Assembly: GCA_021783175.1 (NCBI GenBank)
Contig: JAJXUF010000008.1
Coordinates: 3,386 to 67,385, forward strand
DNA: 64,000 bases
DNA from: Pseudomonadota bacterium
GTDB taxonomy: Bacteria > Pseudomonadota > Gammaproteobacteria > Acidiferrobacterales > UBA6901
Direction of reading: 5' to 3'
Below, in pieces: positions 18,835 to 28,115 of the stretch (positions are counted from its first letter, which is position 1; every line of letters begins with the position of its first letter). The translations under genes and the position numbers were made by a program. Below the pieces are notes generated by a model. That model searched no databases. It saw nothing but the letters and a program-made list of their open reading frames with translations, and had not been told where the DNA came from.

Positions 18835-21093
18835 TTAAAGGATAAGGGTGATCGGTGCGGACGCGTCAGACAGCGGTGTTACGCGCCCGATAATGCTGCT
18901 CTGCGAGTAACCGAGGCGGCGCAAGGCAGCAAGACAGGTCGTCGAGTTTTCTTCGGGTACTGAGGCTAGAAGGCCGCCAGCCGTCTGCGGATCGAACAGA
19001 AGCGGATAACGCGCATGGCTGGCAGCTGCTTCCAGATTGCGGATAGCGCGGCGCAAGCGAATGTTTTCGGGTTGCAGGGAACTGAAGATACCCCGGGCCA
19101 TGGATTCCAGCGCCCCGTCGAGAACTGGCAAACTGTCCAGCTCGAGTTCGGCATCAACGCGTGACGGGCGGGTCATCTCAAGCAGGTGTCCGAGTAGCCC
19201 GAATCCGGTTATATCCGTACAGGCATGCGCCCCGTGGCGCAGGAAACAATCCGCCGCACGGCGATTCGACTGAAGCATAGATTCCAGTGCCAGGTCTATC
19301 CATCGTCCTTTGGCCTGGTGGCGCATATCGGCGGCGAAAAGCGTTCCAGTGCCGAGCGCTTTTCCCAGAATTAGTCGGTCGCCGGGAAGCATGCCGCCCT
19401 TGCGCAGAAGTCGACCTGGTTCTGCCAGGCCGTTGATACAAAGTCCGAAGGCTAGATCAGTGCCCTCGCTCGTGTGCCCGCCAACGAGCGCGGTTTGAGA
19501 ATCCTCCAATACTTCAGTGGCTCCAGCCATCAATTCGTACAGCGTATGCTCGATCTTTTTCTCTGGACCGAAAGGCACGGTGGCCACGGCGAGTGCAGAC
19601 TGCGGCTCTGCGCCCATGGCATAGATGTCCCCGAGACTGTGGTTAGAGGCGATACGGCCGAATAGGTAGGGGTCATCCACTATGGCGCGGAAAAAATCGA
19701 CCGTGTGCACCAGCAATTTGCCGGCAGGAACTGCGACTACTGCCGCATCATCGGCATCGGCGAGACCGACGAGAACATCAGCGCGCGATGTGACCTGTAA
19801 ACGCGCTAGTACGCGAGCTAAAACAGTGCTGCCTATTTTTGAGCCGCAACCGCCGCAACGCATCGCCACGGTGGATATTTCATGCAGTGCATTTGTGTCA
19901 GGCTGGCGATCCGACGAAGGGTGTTGCATCATCGGAATGGACGGCAGATCGCGATAACGGGCCATCCAGCGCCGGTCGATCCAGTCCTTCCAACGCCAAA
20001 GCAGTGCCCCTTCAAGAGCCCAGGGGCCGCGCGATGCAACGGCATAGCGATCCCCTGTGCTAATCAATGCCAGGAAACGGTGTTGCGGGACGAAACGCTT
20101 CAGCGCTTCATTTCTGCATGCCCTGCGAAGATTTTCAGCCAATGCCGGGCCCTGGCGTACAGCCATGACACCTGATTTTGCGCGTGGGTGATTGCGCATG
20201 GTTGCGACGTCCCCGGTGGCAAATATTCCGGGATGAGAGGTCGTTTGAAGAAAATCGTCGACTTCTATGAAACCGTGGAGTGTCGTGGAAAGTCCGCTTG
20301 GCTTTGCCCAATCCGGCGCCGCGGCATTGGTTGCCCAAATAAGCGTATCATAGGGAAAGGTTGAGATTGTTCCCGCTGCTACTGCCATCATCTTTTTTGC
20401 GGCAATCTCGCGCACCTGATGGCCCAGGTGGACATGGACCCGGCGCCGCGCCAGAACCCGCATGAATTTACGCCGCACCAGCGCATTATGTGAAGGCAGA
20501 ATTTGCGCTGTTTCCGAGAATAGATGAAATTCGGTTTTCCCCTCATGGCCGGCCGCGCTGAGTCGGTGCTGGAGAGCGAGTGTGAGTTCCACGCCACCGG
20601 CGCCGGCCCCGACCACTACAATGCGGAATTTTTCTGCCGTCTCGCGTATGTGGTGTTCAATTGTATTCCAGTTGGCGAGAAAGCGGTCGATTGGTTTGAC
20701 TCCAAGAGCGAATTCCGCTGCCCCTGGAACCCCTGCCATGTCGGGGGTCGAGCCAGTGTCTATTGACAGCAGGTCATAGGAAACCGGAGGTCGGTTACGA
20801 CATAGTATGCGTTGGTTGGGGACATCGAGAGCGACCATCTCGTCGTGGTACAAGCGACAGCCCGCGAATTGAGTGAGCGGGCGAAGGTCGATGTGGGCGT
20901 CATCGAAGCTGTAATGGCCAGCGAGGTAGCCCGGCAGCATGCCACTGTATGGCGTATGCACATCGCGCGTCACGAGCGTTAATCGTACGCCGGGCTCCGG
21001 CTTCATGCCGAAAGCCTTGAGTACGGCCACATGGCTGTGGCCGCCGCCCACAAGCACCACGTCCTTGACGATGATATCTGACTGGCCTTGCAT
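18835..21093 (-). CDS. selD: Flavoprotein-selenophosphate synthetase fusion (SenC/SelD)
   Basis: A 752-residue fusion. Residues about 9-390 form a pyridine-nucleotide-disulfide oxidoreductase/NDH-2-like domain (VVLVGGGHSHVAVL dinucleotide fold; GIFATGDVATM FAD motif). Residues about 411-752 form SelD, which makes selenophosphate from selenide and ATP. The SelD active site reads MRCGGCGSKIG, with catalytic Cys at about 416 and Lys at about 419; the position of E. coli Cys19 is Ser. Metal-binding segments GLADADDAAVV, NHSLGDIYAMGA and GGHTSEG are intact. Sitting by senA and senB, it supplies the Se donor (SenC role). Whether it also feeds selenoprotein synthesis depends on selA/selB elsewhere. 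Confidence 0.92.
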   Translation of the reverse strand: MQGQSDIIVKDVVLVGGGHSHVAVLKAFGMKPEPGVRLTLVTRDVHTPYSGMLPGYLAGHYSFDDAHIDLRPLTQFAGCRLYHDEMVALDVPNQRILCRNRPPVSYDLLSIDTGSTPDMAGVPGAAEFALGVKPIDRFLANWNTIEHHIRETAEKFRIVVVGAGAGGVELTLALQHRLSAAGHEGKTEFHLFSETAQILPSHNALVRRKFMRVLARRRVHVHLGHQVREIAAKKMMAVAAGTISTFPYDTLIWATNAAAPDWAKPSGLSTTLHGFIEVDDFLQTTSHPGIFATGDVATMRNHPRAKSGVMAVRQGPALAENLRRACRNEALKRFVPQHRFLALISTGDRYAVASRGPWALEGALLWRWKDWIDRRWMARYRDLPSIPMMQHPSSDRQPDTNALHEISTVAMRCGGCGSKIGSTVLARVLARLQVTSRADVLVGLADADDAAVVAVPAGKLLVHTVDFFRAIVDDPYLFGRIASNHSLGDIYAMGAEPQSALAVATVPFGPEKKIEHTLYELMAGATEVLEDSQTALVGGHTSEGTDLAFGLCINGLAEPGRLLRKGGMLPGDRLILGKALGTGTLFAADMRHQAKGRWIDLALESMLQSNRRAADCFLRHGAHACTDITGFGLLGHLLEMTRPSRVDAELELDSLPVLDGALESMARGIFSSLQPENIRLRRAIRNLEAAASHARYPLLFDPQTAGGLLASVPEENSTTCLAALRRLGYSQSSIIGRVTPLSDASAPITLIL

Positions 21094-21151
21094 TATTGGC
21101 CCAGCGAAATAACGACTGTCCAGATGGTCCCATAGCTAGGTTTCTGGCACA

Positions 21152-21191
21152 ACCGTGCCCGCGCACAACAGTGCTGGTGCGTGGGCACGGT
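21152..21191 (-). terminator. Strong hairpin downstream of FKBP gene
   Basis: A 15-base arm at 21152-21166 (ACCGTGCCCGCGCAC) pairs with 21177-21191 with one non-Watson-Crick position, around a 10-base loop. It lies just past the FKBP stop and before the selD start. It lacks a clear U-tract, but its stability suggests it separates the two transcription units. Confidence 0.5.
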
Positions 21192-21208
21192 GTCGGTAAC
21201 TGACCCGG

Positions 21209-21886
21209 CTATTTGATCTTTAGAAGCTCAATGTCAAAGATCAGGGTTTCGTTTGGCCCAATTGTGCTGCCGGCGCCGTTAGGTCCATAGGCGAGGTCGG
21301 ATGGAATGTATACTTCCCACTTAGATCCGACCGGCATCAGCGGCAGTGCTTCCTGCCAGCCTTTGATAACGCCTTGAAGCGGGAAAGTCGCGGGTGTGCC
21401 GCGTTTGTACGAACTATCAAACTCGGTACCATCGATTAGCGTACCGCGGTAGTTGGCGACTACGGTGTCGGTCAGCTTTGGTTTGCGCCCGTGGCCGGCG
21501 GTAATGATCTTGTACTGCAGACCGCTAGGCAGCGTTACAACACCTGGTTTGGTCTTGTTCTGTGCCAGGAATGCCTGACCTGCCTTCATATTCTTGTCCG
21601 CTGCCGCGGCGCCTTCGACGGCGCGCTTTTGCTGGTAGGCCAGGATGGCTTGGCGCATTTCCTTGTCGCTCATTTTGGCCGGAGCCCCGCTCAAGACGTC
21701 GGCAACCGCCTCGCTAAAGGCTTTGGGATCTATATCCATGTGTTGCTGCTTGAGGTTCTGGCCGATCTGATATCCAACGACGTAGCTTATACGCTGCTTG
21801 TCGGTTGTCAGTTTGGGGGTATTTGCGGCGCAGCCGGCGATCAACGCGGTGGCGAACACAATTGTTACCGGCACTCGGATCTTCAT
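21209..21886 (-). CDS. FKBP-type peptidyl-prolyl isomerase, lipoprotein (FkpA/Mip-like)
   Basis: A 225-residue envelope chaperone. The signal sequence ends in a lipobox (ATALIAGC), so the mature protein should be lipid-anchored. Residues about 28-105 are the helical dimerisation domain typical of FkpA/Mip (RISYVVGYQIGQNLKQQ). Residues about 125-223 are the FKBP catalytic domain (VVANYRGTLIDGTEFDSS, WQEALPLMPVGSKWEVY, FDIELLKI). It assists folding of outer-membrane or periplasmic proteins. It has its own promoter and a hairpin terminator, so it is monocistronic. Confidence 0.93.
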   Translation of the reverse strand: MKIRVPVTIVFATALIAGCAANTPKLTTDKQRISYVVGYQIGQNLKQQHMDIDPKAFSEAVADVLSGAPAKMSDKEMRQAILAYQQKRAVEGAAAADKNMKAGQAFLAQNKTKPGVVTLPSGLQYKIITAGHGRKPKLTDTVVANYRGTLIDGTEFDSSYKRGTPATFPLQGVIKGWQEALPLMPVGSKWEVYIPSDLAYGPNGAGSTIGPNETLIFDIELLKIK

Positions 21887-21916
21887 TGTCTAACCTCAGG
21901 AATCAAACGGTTGTGA

Positions 21917-21946
21917 ATTATAGTTCAGGCGATCGGCTGCGGGCAA
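21917..21946 (-). promoter_or_regulatory. Sigma-70-type promoter of FKBP gene
   Basis: Read on the minus strand there is a perfect TATAAT (complement at 21917-21922) and TTGCCC (complement at 21941-21946) with an 18-base spacer. The expected start site near 21910 leaves a short leader with a GAGG ribosome binding site before the ATG. Confidence 0.55.
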
Positions 21947-22041
21947 AACGCCGATTACTAGTCGCGTTGCGGCGACATCACTCCTGCATCAGTGATTATC
22001 TTCGCACAAGTCTGCCTTCGGTCCAACTGCCATCGGCGTGA

Positions 22042-22899
22042 CTACTTTACTGCTCCGACGGTGAAACCCGCAACAAAACGGTCAACAAAGAGGTTGTAGA
22101 GTATTGCAATTGGGATGCTGACGATAAGGCAGGCGCCCATCAGAGATCCCCAGAAGTAGACATCGCCGCGTACCAGAAATGTCGGCACGCCGACGCTTAC
22201 CGTGTACTGGGATGAGCTCGTGATAAAAGTAAGCGCGTAGACGAATTCCTGCATTACAAGAGAAAACGCAAAGATGACTACCGTGAAGATACCTGCCGTT
22301 GAGATCGGGATGACAACTTTTACAAAAGCGCCAAACCGGCTAAGGCCGTCTATCATTGCCGCCTCTTCTATGTCCCGCGGGATTGACTTAAAAAATCCCA
22401 TGAGAAGCCAAGTGCAGAACGGAACGGTGAAACTTGGGTATACCAGTACCAGCGACCACAGAGAGTCCTGCAGTCCAAGCACGCCAATTATGCGGGCAAA
22501 AGGTATGAACAGAATTGTTGGGGGGATCAGGTAGGTAAGGAAGATCCCGATAGCAAGACGCTGCGTCCAGCGGCCGGGGAGGCGCGCGAGGCTGTAGCCG
22601 GCAGGTATCGCCAAGAGCAGCGTAATGCCGACTACCGCCACTCCGACAATGATTGTATTGACTACCCAGCGTCCAAACTGGGTATCAAGAAAAAGTACCC
22701 GCAGGTTTTCAAGCGTCGGGTGGTTATTGAACAGAAACGGATTGCCGGTCGTGCTGATAAGGTCGTGTGTGTCCTTGAAGGTGGTGATCAGCATCCAATA
22801 GAACGGAAACGCGCAAAACACCGTAAATGCGGCAATGATGGCAAAGTGCCCGCTGCGTACGCCCCAGCGTCTTGCGCGCGCAAAAGCCGGTGTCATCAA
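22042..22899 (-). CDS. Carbohydrate-type ABC transporter permease (MalG/UgpE-like)
   Basis: A 285-residue inner-membrane permease with about six hydrophobic segments. The EAA loop EEAAMIDGLSRFGAFVKVVI near residue 195 couples it to the ATPase. The N-terminal TVFCAFPFYWMLITTFKD and the C-terminal IPIAILYNLFVDRFVAGFT are typical of MalG-type subunits. It is the last gene of the importer operon and overlaps the partner permease gene by ATGA. The transported substrate is not visible. Confidence 0.9.
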   Translation of the reverse strand: MMTPAFARARRWGVRSGHFAIIAAFTVFCAFPFYWMLITTFKDTHDLISTTGNPFLFNNHPTLENLRVLFLDTQFGRWVVNTIIVGVAVVGITLLLAIPAGYSLARLPGRWTQRLAIGIFLTYLIPPTILFIPFARIIGVLGLQDSLWSLVLVYPSFTVPFCTWLLMGFFKSIPRDIEEAAMIDGLSRFGAFVKVVIPISTAGIFTVVIFAFSLVMQEFVYALTFITSSSQYTVSVGVPTFLVRGDVYFWGSLMGACLIVSIPIAILYNLFVDRFVAGFTVGAVK

Positions 22900-23816
22900 G
22901 TTACCTCCGTGCGGCGTGCGATCGTCAGGAAAAGTATGGCTACCGCGACCAGCAGCGGGAACAGGAACAGGGAAATTGCTGCACCGCCGGCCAGGTCACC
23001 GCCCTGGATGCCAGTGAAGAAGGCATAGCTGGCCAGCACCTGCGTGGAATCATACGGCCCGCCTCGCGTCAGCACGTAGACGACGATCAAGTCGGTAACA
23101 GTGAAAACAATGCCGAAGAGCAGCGCAACCAACATGATTGGCATTACCAATGGTATCTGGATTTGGAACAGGTGCCGCCAGAATCCGACGCCGTCTACCG
23201 CTGCTGCATCATGGATGTCCTGTGGTATGGAACTCAGGCCTGCCAGGATGATCACGGTTGCCAGAGGCAGCAGGCGCCAAACGTCGACCATGATGATCGA
23301 AGCCATTGCCAGATCGGGTTGGCCTAGCCAGATGGGCCAGGTATTGGGTCCGAAGATGCCGATGTGCTGCATGGACCAGTTGATGATGCTGTACACTGGG
23401 TCGAATATCCACAGCCAACCGATGCTTCCCAGGGAAATCGGCGCAACCCAGGGCAGCAGTATCAGTAGCCGGACCAGCCACTTGCCGCGAAAATTTGCGT
23501 ACAGCGCCATGGCCAGAATCTTGCCCAGTACTACAACAAGTAATTGCGAGATGAAAGTAATCAGAAGTGTGTTGCGCAACGACTGCCAGAACGTGTCATT
23601 GTCCATGAGACGCCGAAAATTCACCAAACCGACGAAATGCAGCGACTGGGAGCCGACGGTCGCGTCGCTCAGGCTGTAAAAAATCGCCAGAAGAAACGGA
23701 AAACCAACTAGGGCGACAATATAAATGATTGCCGGTGCGATCAGCAGGCGGCCGAGCCATTTCTCATCTTCCAGTAAACCGCCTCTATCGACTTCGCTGG
23801 TAGCCATGTCGGTCAC
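22896..23816 (-). CDS. Carbohydrate-type ABC transporter permease (MalF/UgpA-like)
   Basis: A 306-residue inner-membrane permease. It has hydrophobic helices from about residue 25, PVYSIINWSMQHIG in a periplasmic loop, and the EAA loop DAAAVDGVGFWRHLFQIQIP near residue 205. It pairs with the MalG-type subunit downstream. Its gene overlaps both neighbours by four bases (ATGA), showing translational coupling within the operon. Confidence 0.9.
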   Translation of the reverse strand: MTDMATSEVDRGGLLEDEKWLGRLLIAPAIIYIVALVGFPFLLAIFYSLSDATVGSQSLHFVGLVNFRRLMDNDTFWQSLRNTLLITFISQLLVVVLGKILAMALYANFRGKWLVRLLILLPWVAPISLGSIGWLWIFDPVYSIINWSMQHIGIFGPNTWPIWLGQPDLAMASIIMVDVWRLLPLATVIILAGLSSIPQDIHDAAAVDGVGFWRHLFQIQIPLVMPIMLVALLFGIVFTVTDLIVVYVLTRGGPYDSTQVLASYAFFTGIQGGDLAGGAAISLFLFPLLVAVAILFLTIARRTEVT

Positions 23817-24850
23817 GCCTGTTTGCCCGGTGCCGCAGTCTTGAGACCGGTCTTGGGATCAAAGTACTTGAGATCGCGGCTGCGAACGACAAATTCATGC
23901 CGGTCTCCGATTTTGACCGGCAGCGGCACGGTCGTCGGTAGGCGCGAGATGACTTTTGCCGGTGGCCAAGGGGATTCAAGCGTTCCGTAGATCAGTCGAT
24001 CGGCGCCTAGATGCTCGATGCGAGTTACATTGAACGCAAAGCGCGTCAGCGGATCGTGTTGCCCATAAACTTCGTGCGGCAGAAAGTGTTCCGGCCGAAA
24101 GCCGATGATGACGTCGTCGTGTTCGACCAAGTTCATCGGTGGCGAGCCAATGAATGTGGCGACGAAAGTGTCGGCCGGATCGTCATACACTTCGAGCGGA
24201 GTTCCGAGCTGGTGAATGTGTCCCTGATTGAGAACTGCGATGCGGTCGCCGAGCCCCATGGCCTCGACTTGATCGTGGGTTACATAGATGGTCGTTGTCC
24301 CGAGGCGCCGTTGGAACTGCTGCAGCTCGTCTCGCGCCGAGGTGCGCAGTTTAGCGTCGAGATTGGAAAGTGGTTCGTCGAGAAGAAACACCACGGGTTC
24401 GCGTACCACCGCGCGTGCCAGGGCCACACGCTGACGCTCCCCGCCGGAAAGCTGTCTGGGCTTGCGATTCAGCAGGCGCTGAATTCCGAACAGCGATGCA
24501 GCCCATTCCACTTTCTTTTCGATATCCGCGCGTTTCATGCCCTGGGCGTGCAGCGGGAAGGCAATGTTCTTAGCCACAGTGAGATGCGGATAAAGGGCAT
24601 AACTCTGGAACACCATGGCGATGTTGCGCGCCCGTGGCGGAAGTTGGGTCACGACCTTGCCGCCAATAAGCACGTCGCCCGAGCTGGGCATTTCCAGGCC
24701 GGCGATCATCCGTAGAAGCGTGCTCTTGCCCGAGCCAGAAGGCCCGAGAAATACCAGAAACTCCCCTTCCTTAACGAGCAGGTTAATCCGGTCTACGGCA
24801 TTGCCTGCCTCGAAGGTTTTTGTAATGGATCGTGTCTCAACGGTTGCCAT
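23813..24850 (-). CDS. ABC transporter ATPase (MalK/UgpC-like)
   Basis: A 345-residue ATP-binding subunit. Walker A is GPSGSGKST (residues about 36-44), the signature is LSGGERQRVALARA, Walker B is VVFLLDEPLSNLD, and the switch His is in YVTHDQVEAM. The C-terminal TOBE/regulatory region (from about residue 240, IIGFRPEHFLP) is typical of MalK-type ATPases of sugar importers. It is coupled to the permease gene downstream, with the binding-protein gene 138 bases upstream. Confidence 0.93.
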   Translation of the reverse strand: MATVETRSITKTFEAGNAVDRINLLVKEGEFLVFLGPSGSGKSTLLRMIAGLEMPSSGDVLIGGKVVTQLPPRARNIAMVFQSYALYPHLTVAKNIAFPLHAQGMKRADIEKKVEWAASLFGIQRLLNRKPRQLSGGERQRVALARAVVREPVVFLLDEPLSNLDAKLRTSARDELQQFQRRLGTTTIYVTHDQVEAMGLGDRIAVLNQGHIHQLGTPLEVYDDPADTFVATFIGSPPMNLVEHDDVIIGFRPEHFLPHEVYGQHDPLTRFAFNVTRIEHLGADRLIYGTLESPWPPAKVISRLPTTVPLPVKIGDRHEFVVRSRDLKYFDPKTGLKTAAPGKQA

Positions 24851-24988
24851 ATTTGCTCTGTGAGTGCCGGGATGCCGTTATAGTATAGCCACCAGCAATT
24901 CTTTTGGATGGGGTGCTGCGGCACGCGCGCCGTTTCCGGACCGCGTGCCGCAGGCGTCTTGCTTTACAGGCAGGGCACTACACGCGCA

Positions 24989-26419
24989 TCAGACTAGACC
25001 CTTTTCGCGCCATTTGGCGTAGATGCGCTTGCACTGTGCATCCGCTTTCTTTATCGCGTTTTGCGGTGTTTCATGTCCGGTAGCGGCCTCAGCGAACATG
25101 GTATTAAGTACCCAAGTATTGAATATTTCGTCGATGGCCGCGTTGGCATAGCCTGGATAACCGACGTTGGTCGCCCAAGAGAGCACATCGTCGAACACTT
25201 TGTATTTACCGAGCGGCTTGTGTGGATCGGAAGCCAATAGCTTCTTCAGATCCGGCACTGTGCTTGGGAAAGACGGGAAGTTGTAATACTCGCTGTGCAC
25301 GAATCCCTGGTGGAAGTTGTCGATATAATCGACCAGGAATTTCTGCGCCCCTTCCTTGTTCTCCGCGAATTTCCAAATTACGTAGCAGTCCATCACGTGT
25401 TCAAGGCCAATTGCGCGCACTGCGCCTTTCAGCGCTGGCGTGAGCCCAAGTTTGTCAGAGATGGCCAGGTGCTGGTCTTCCGCCGCACGCGTCGTCGAAA
25501 TAGCATTAAGAACCACTGATACCTTGCCTGCCAGCAGTGCTCTGTTGTTCGACGATGGATCCCATGCAAGTACTTCCGGCGTCATGGTCTCCTGGTACAG
25601 CGTTTTGACGAACTTCACTGCCTCCAGTGTATTTTTGGAGTTCAGTACGACGTTGCGGTGAATATCCTGTTCCGAGCCGCCGAACGCGTACAGGATGGTG
25701 CGCATCGCCATCGCCGTATCAAGTTCCGCCGATAGCCCGATGCCTACGGGAATGTTGTGCTGCCGCTTGATCTTGCGGCCCACCGTCAGCACCTCTTCCC
25801 AGGTCCTCGGGCCCTGTTCCATGCCCTGCTCGCCGAAAAGATCGACGCGGTAATTTACCGGATCCGGGACAAAGCTGTCGGAGAAGGCGAAGTATTTGTT
25901 GGTCTTCGGGTTGAACGTGCTCTTCACCGCCAAACTGATCGGCTTGCCGTGCCTGCGTGTGACCTCTTCGTAAATTTCCCTGTGGTCAATGACTTGTTCT
26001 TCGTACGCCGGTGGTGGCCACAGGAACATGAACAGGTCATGTCCTTTTTGCGCAGAAACTTCGGCCGCAGCACGCGAATTAAGAGCTGGTATGCCGACGT
26101 GGTCAACTATCACTTCCATGTCGTTCTTTTCGCCCCACTCCTTGGTATAGGTATTGTCGAACCACGTGTCATAGGCGGGAATGAAATGGCTCCACTGAAG
26201 GATCTTCAGCGTCTTTCTGGCTGCGCGTGCAGGGCGCGAAATGATCAGTGGGCCGACACTTGCGGCAAGGCCTGCGGCACCCGTTGCCTTGATGAAACTG
26301 CGTCGGGAAATTCCGCCGCTGCCTGAGATAGACGAGTTTGGGCTTTCCGTCGTGTTGTCTTTGGAGTTCTTGTCTGAAGGAGTTTCCGGGGGGCTCTTCG
26401 AGTTCTTGATGTCTGGCAT
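24989..26419 (-). CDS. Tat-exported extracellular solute-binding protein (family 1)
   Basis: A 476-residue binding protein of the importer. After a polar Ser/Asn/Lys-rich leader it has a twin-arginine signal (SRRSFIKATGAAGLAAS ... ISRPARA), so it is exported folded. The mature part begins KTLKILQWSHFIPAYDTWF and has the two-lobed family-1 architecture of sugar-binding proteins. The start at 26419 is chosen because GAGG lies about eight bases upstream. An unusually long leader (about 35 residues) precedes the RR motif. It is the first gene of the operon, and the ligand is unknown. Confidence 0.88.
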   Translation of the reverse strand: MPDIKNSKSPPETPSDKNSKDNTTESPNSSISGSGGISRRSFIKATGAAGLAASVGPLIISRPARAARKTLKILQWSHFIPAYDTWFDNTYTKEWGEKNDMEVIVDHVGIPALNSRAAAEVSAQKGHDLFMFLWPPPAYEEQVIDHREIYEEVTRRHGKPISLAVKSTFNPKTNKYFAFSDSFVPDPVNYRVDLFGEQGMEQGPRTWEEVLTVGRKIKRQHNIPVGIGLSAELDTAMAMRTILYAFGGSEQDIHRNVVLNSKNTLEAVKFVKTLYQETMTPEVLAWDPSSNNRALLAGKVSVVLNAISTTRAAEDQHLAISDKLGLTPALKGAVRAIGLEHVMDCYVIWKFAENKEGAQKFLVDYIDNFHQGFVHSEYYNFPSFPSTVPDLKKLLASDPHKPLGKYKVFDDVLSWATNVGYPGYANAAIDEIFNTWVLNTMFAEAATGHETPQNAIKKADAQCKRIYAKWREKGLV

Positions 26420-26493
26420 GGCTGCATCCTCTGTGTTGTGAGCAAAAATATATTCACGCCCTTGATGCCGATTGCCTGCTATTACGCTAAAAA

Positions 26494-26522
26494 AGTCTAT
26501 TCTCATGGTTCCGCATTGTCCA
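26494..26522 (-). promoter_or_regulatory. Candidate promoter of sugar ABC operon
   Basis: On the minus strand, TGGACA (complement at 26517-26522) and TAGACT (complement at 26494-26499) are spaced by 17 bases. This gives a leader of about 65-70 bases before the binding-protein start. Confidence 0.4.
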
Positions 26523-26582
26523 CGAGACGCGTATTGATTCGATGACGACTTGCATCATCGGCATGCGAGTTGCCAGCCAGCT

Positions 26583-26600
26583 TATTAGCTGTTGCTAATA
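26583..26600. promoter_or_regulatory. Palindrome between ABC operon and transaldolase (candidate operator)
   Basis: TATTAGC at 26583-26589 and GCTAATA at 26594-26600 flank a 4-base spacer. It sits upstream of the ABC-operon promoter and about 250 bases before the tal start. Half-sites of this form suit a dimeric HTH regulator. The rest of the 427-base gap (26420-26846) shows no gene. Confidence 0.4.
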
Positions 26601-26846
26601 CTGAGTATCGCTTTGGGATAAGATGCAAATATTTCAAAGACAAGACAAGCATGACCTGCGCCAATGGCCTATTCGGTAATTTCGCTGAATCGTCGACCGC
26701 TATCGGTAATTTTCGTCAAGCAACCAAGGCGCCGTCAGTGCCGCTGAACCCGAGGTCGCACGTGTGGTCTCATTCTGCGAAGTGTTAGGTATTTCACGGA
26801 TCTGTGTCGTTCCCCGAAATGGTACATATCGATGTGAGGTAAGTGC

Positions 26847-27989
26847 ATGGAATCAAACCCGCTTATTGGACTCTCCGGACTCGGTCAAAGCATTTGGTAT
26901 GACTACATAGACCGCAATTTGCTGCGCTCGGGCACGCTCGCACGGATGATTAATGAAGACGGGCTGAAAGGAGTGACATCGAACCCGACGATCTTCGAAA
27001 AGGCAATCGAAGGTAGCGACATCTATGATGATGCGCTTATGGTGATCGCGCGCGGCAATCCGAGCTTGTCGGCGCGCGAGTATTTCTACACCCTGGCTGT
27101 GCAGGACATCCGGGCAGCAGCGGATGTACTGATGCCGGTCTATGAACGAAGCAAGCGGCGCGACGGCATGGTTAGCCTGGAAGTCTCGCCGGATCTCGCC
27201 CACGACACCGACGGCAGTATCGCTGAAGCACGGCGCCTGTATGCATTGGTCGATAGACCCAATGTCATGATTAAGATTCCCGCGACGCAGGCGGGTATTC
27301 CCGCGGTCGAGCAATTGATAAGTGAAGGTATCAATGTCAATGTGACACTGCTATTTTCGCTCGACCGCTACATGGATGTTGCGCGTGCTTATTTGCGCGG
27401 CCTGCGCAAGCGCATGCACAGTGGCGGATCTCTGGTTGGCGTTGCCTCCGTGGCGAGCTTCTTTGTCAGCCGTGTGGACTCGTTGATCGATCAAGAACTG
27501 CAGAAGAGGCTAGAAGAAGCTGCGCCCGGTGCACGCGAGAGTGTGCGGGCATTACTCGGCACCATTGCCATCTCGAATGCCAAGTTGGCATACCAAAAAT
27601 TCCTCGAAATTTTTGCTGCGTCCGAGTTCGTAGAATTGCAGCTGGCCGGGGCGCAAACCCAACGGTTACTGTGGGCCAGTACGGGTACAAAGAACCCAGC
27701 CTATAGCGATGTGATGTATATTGAGTCACTCGTCGGCCCCGAGACAGTCAATACCGTTCCGCCGGCAACTTATGAATCATTCAAACGCCACGGTCGGGCG
27801 AGTGTGAGTTTGGGGCAGGGCGTCGCTGAAGCGCGCGAACATCTGGAGGCGGTCGCGCGATTGGGGATTAACCTGCCGGCTGCGTTGCAGAAGTTGGAAG
27901 CAGACGGTGTCGCGGCCTTCAAGCACTCGTTCGACAGTTTGCTCTCAACGATTGAGGGGAAGCTTCGCAGCATGCAGACCGTAACCTGA
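26847..27989 (+). CDS. tal: Transaldolase
   Basis: A 380-residue enzyme of the non-oxidative pentose phosphate pathway that moves a dihydroxyacetone unit between sugar phosphates. Motifs are LKGVTSNPTIFEKAI (N-terminal TSNP), SLEVSPDLAHDT, VMIKIPATQAGIPA with the Schiff-base Lys, INVNVTLLFS and LLWASTGTKNPAYSD. Its length fits the longer subfamily, often paired with or fused to glucose-6-phosphate isomerase; no such fusion exists here. It is followed after 126 bases by pepN. Confidence 0.95.
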   Translation: MESNPLIGLSGLGQSIWYDYIDRNLLRSGTLARMINEDGLKGVTSNPTIFEKAIEGSDIYDDALMVIARGNPSLSAREYFYTLAVQDIRAAADVLMPVYERSKRRDGMVSLEVSPDLAHDTDGSIAEARRLYALVDRPNVMIKIPATQAGIPAVEQLISEGINVNVTLLFSLDRYMDVARAYLRGLRKRMHSGGSLVGVASVASFFVSRVDSLIDQELQKRLEEAAPGARESVRALLGTIAISNAKLAYQKFLEIFAASEFVELQLAGAQTQRLLWASTGTKNPAYSDVMYIESLVGPETVNTVPPATYESFKRHGRASVSLGQGVAEAREHLEAVARLGINLPAALQKLEADGVAAFKHSFDSLLSTIEGKLRSMQTVT

Positions 27990-28115
27990 TCTCCGTCGAA
28001 GTTGTGGCCTGCCGGACAGGCTTGCTCGCGGCATGTTAAAGTTGGCTTCAGTCGCAAACCGCCACCTCCGCCAAACTGCGGAGTAACCACGGCAATATTC
28101 CGGGAATCAGACATT

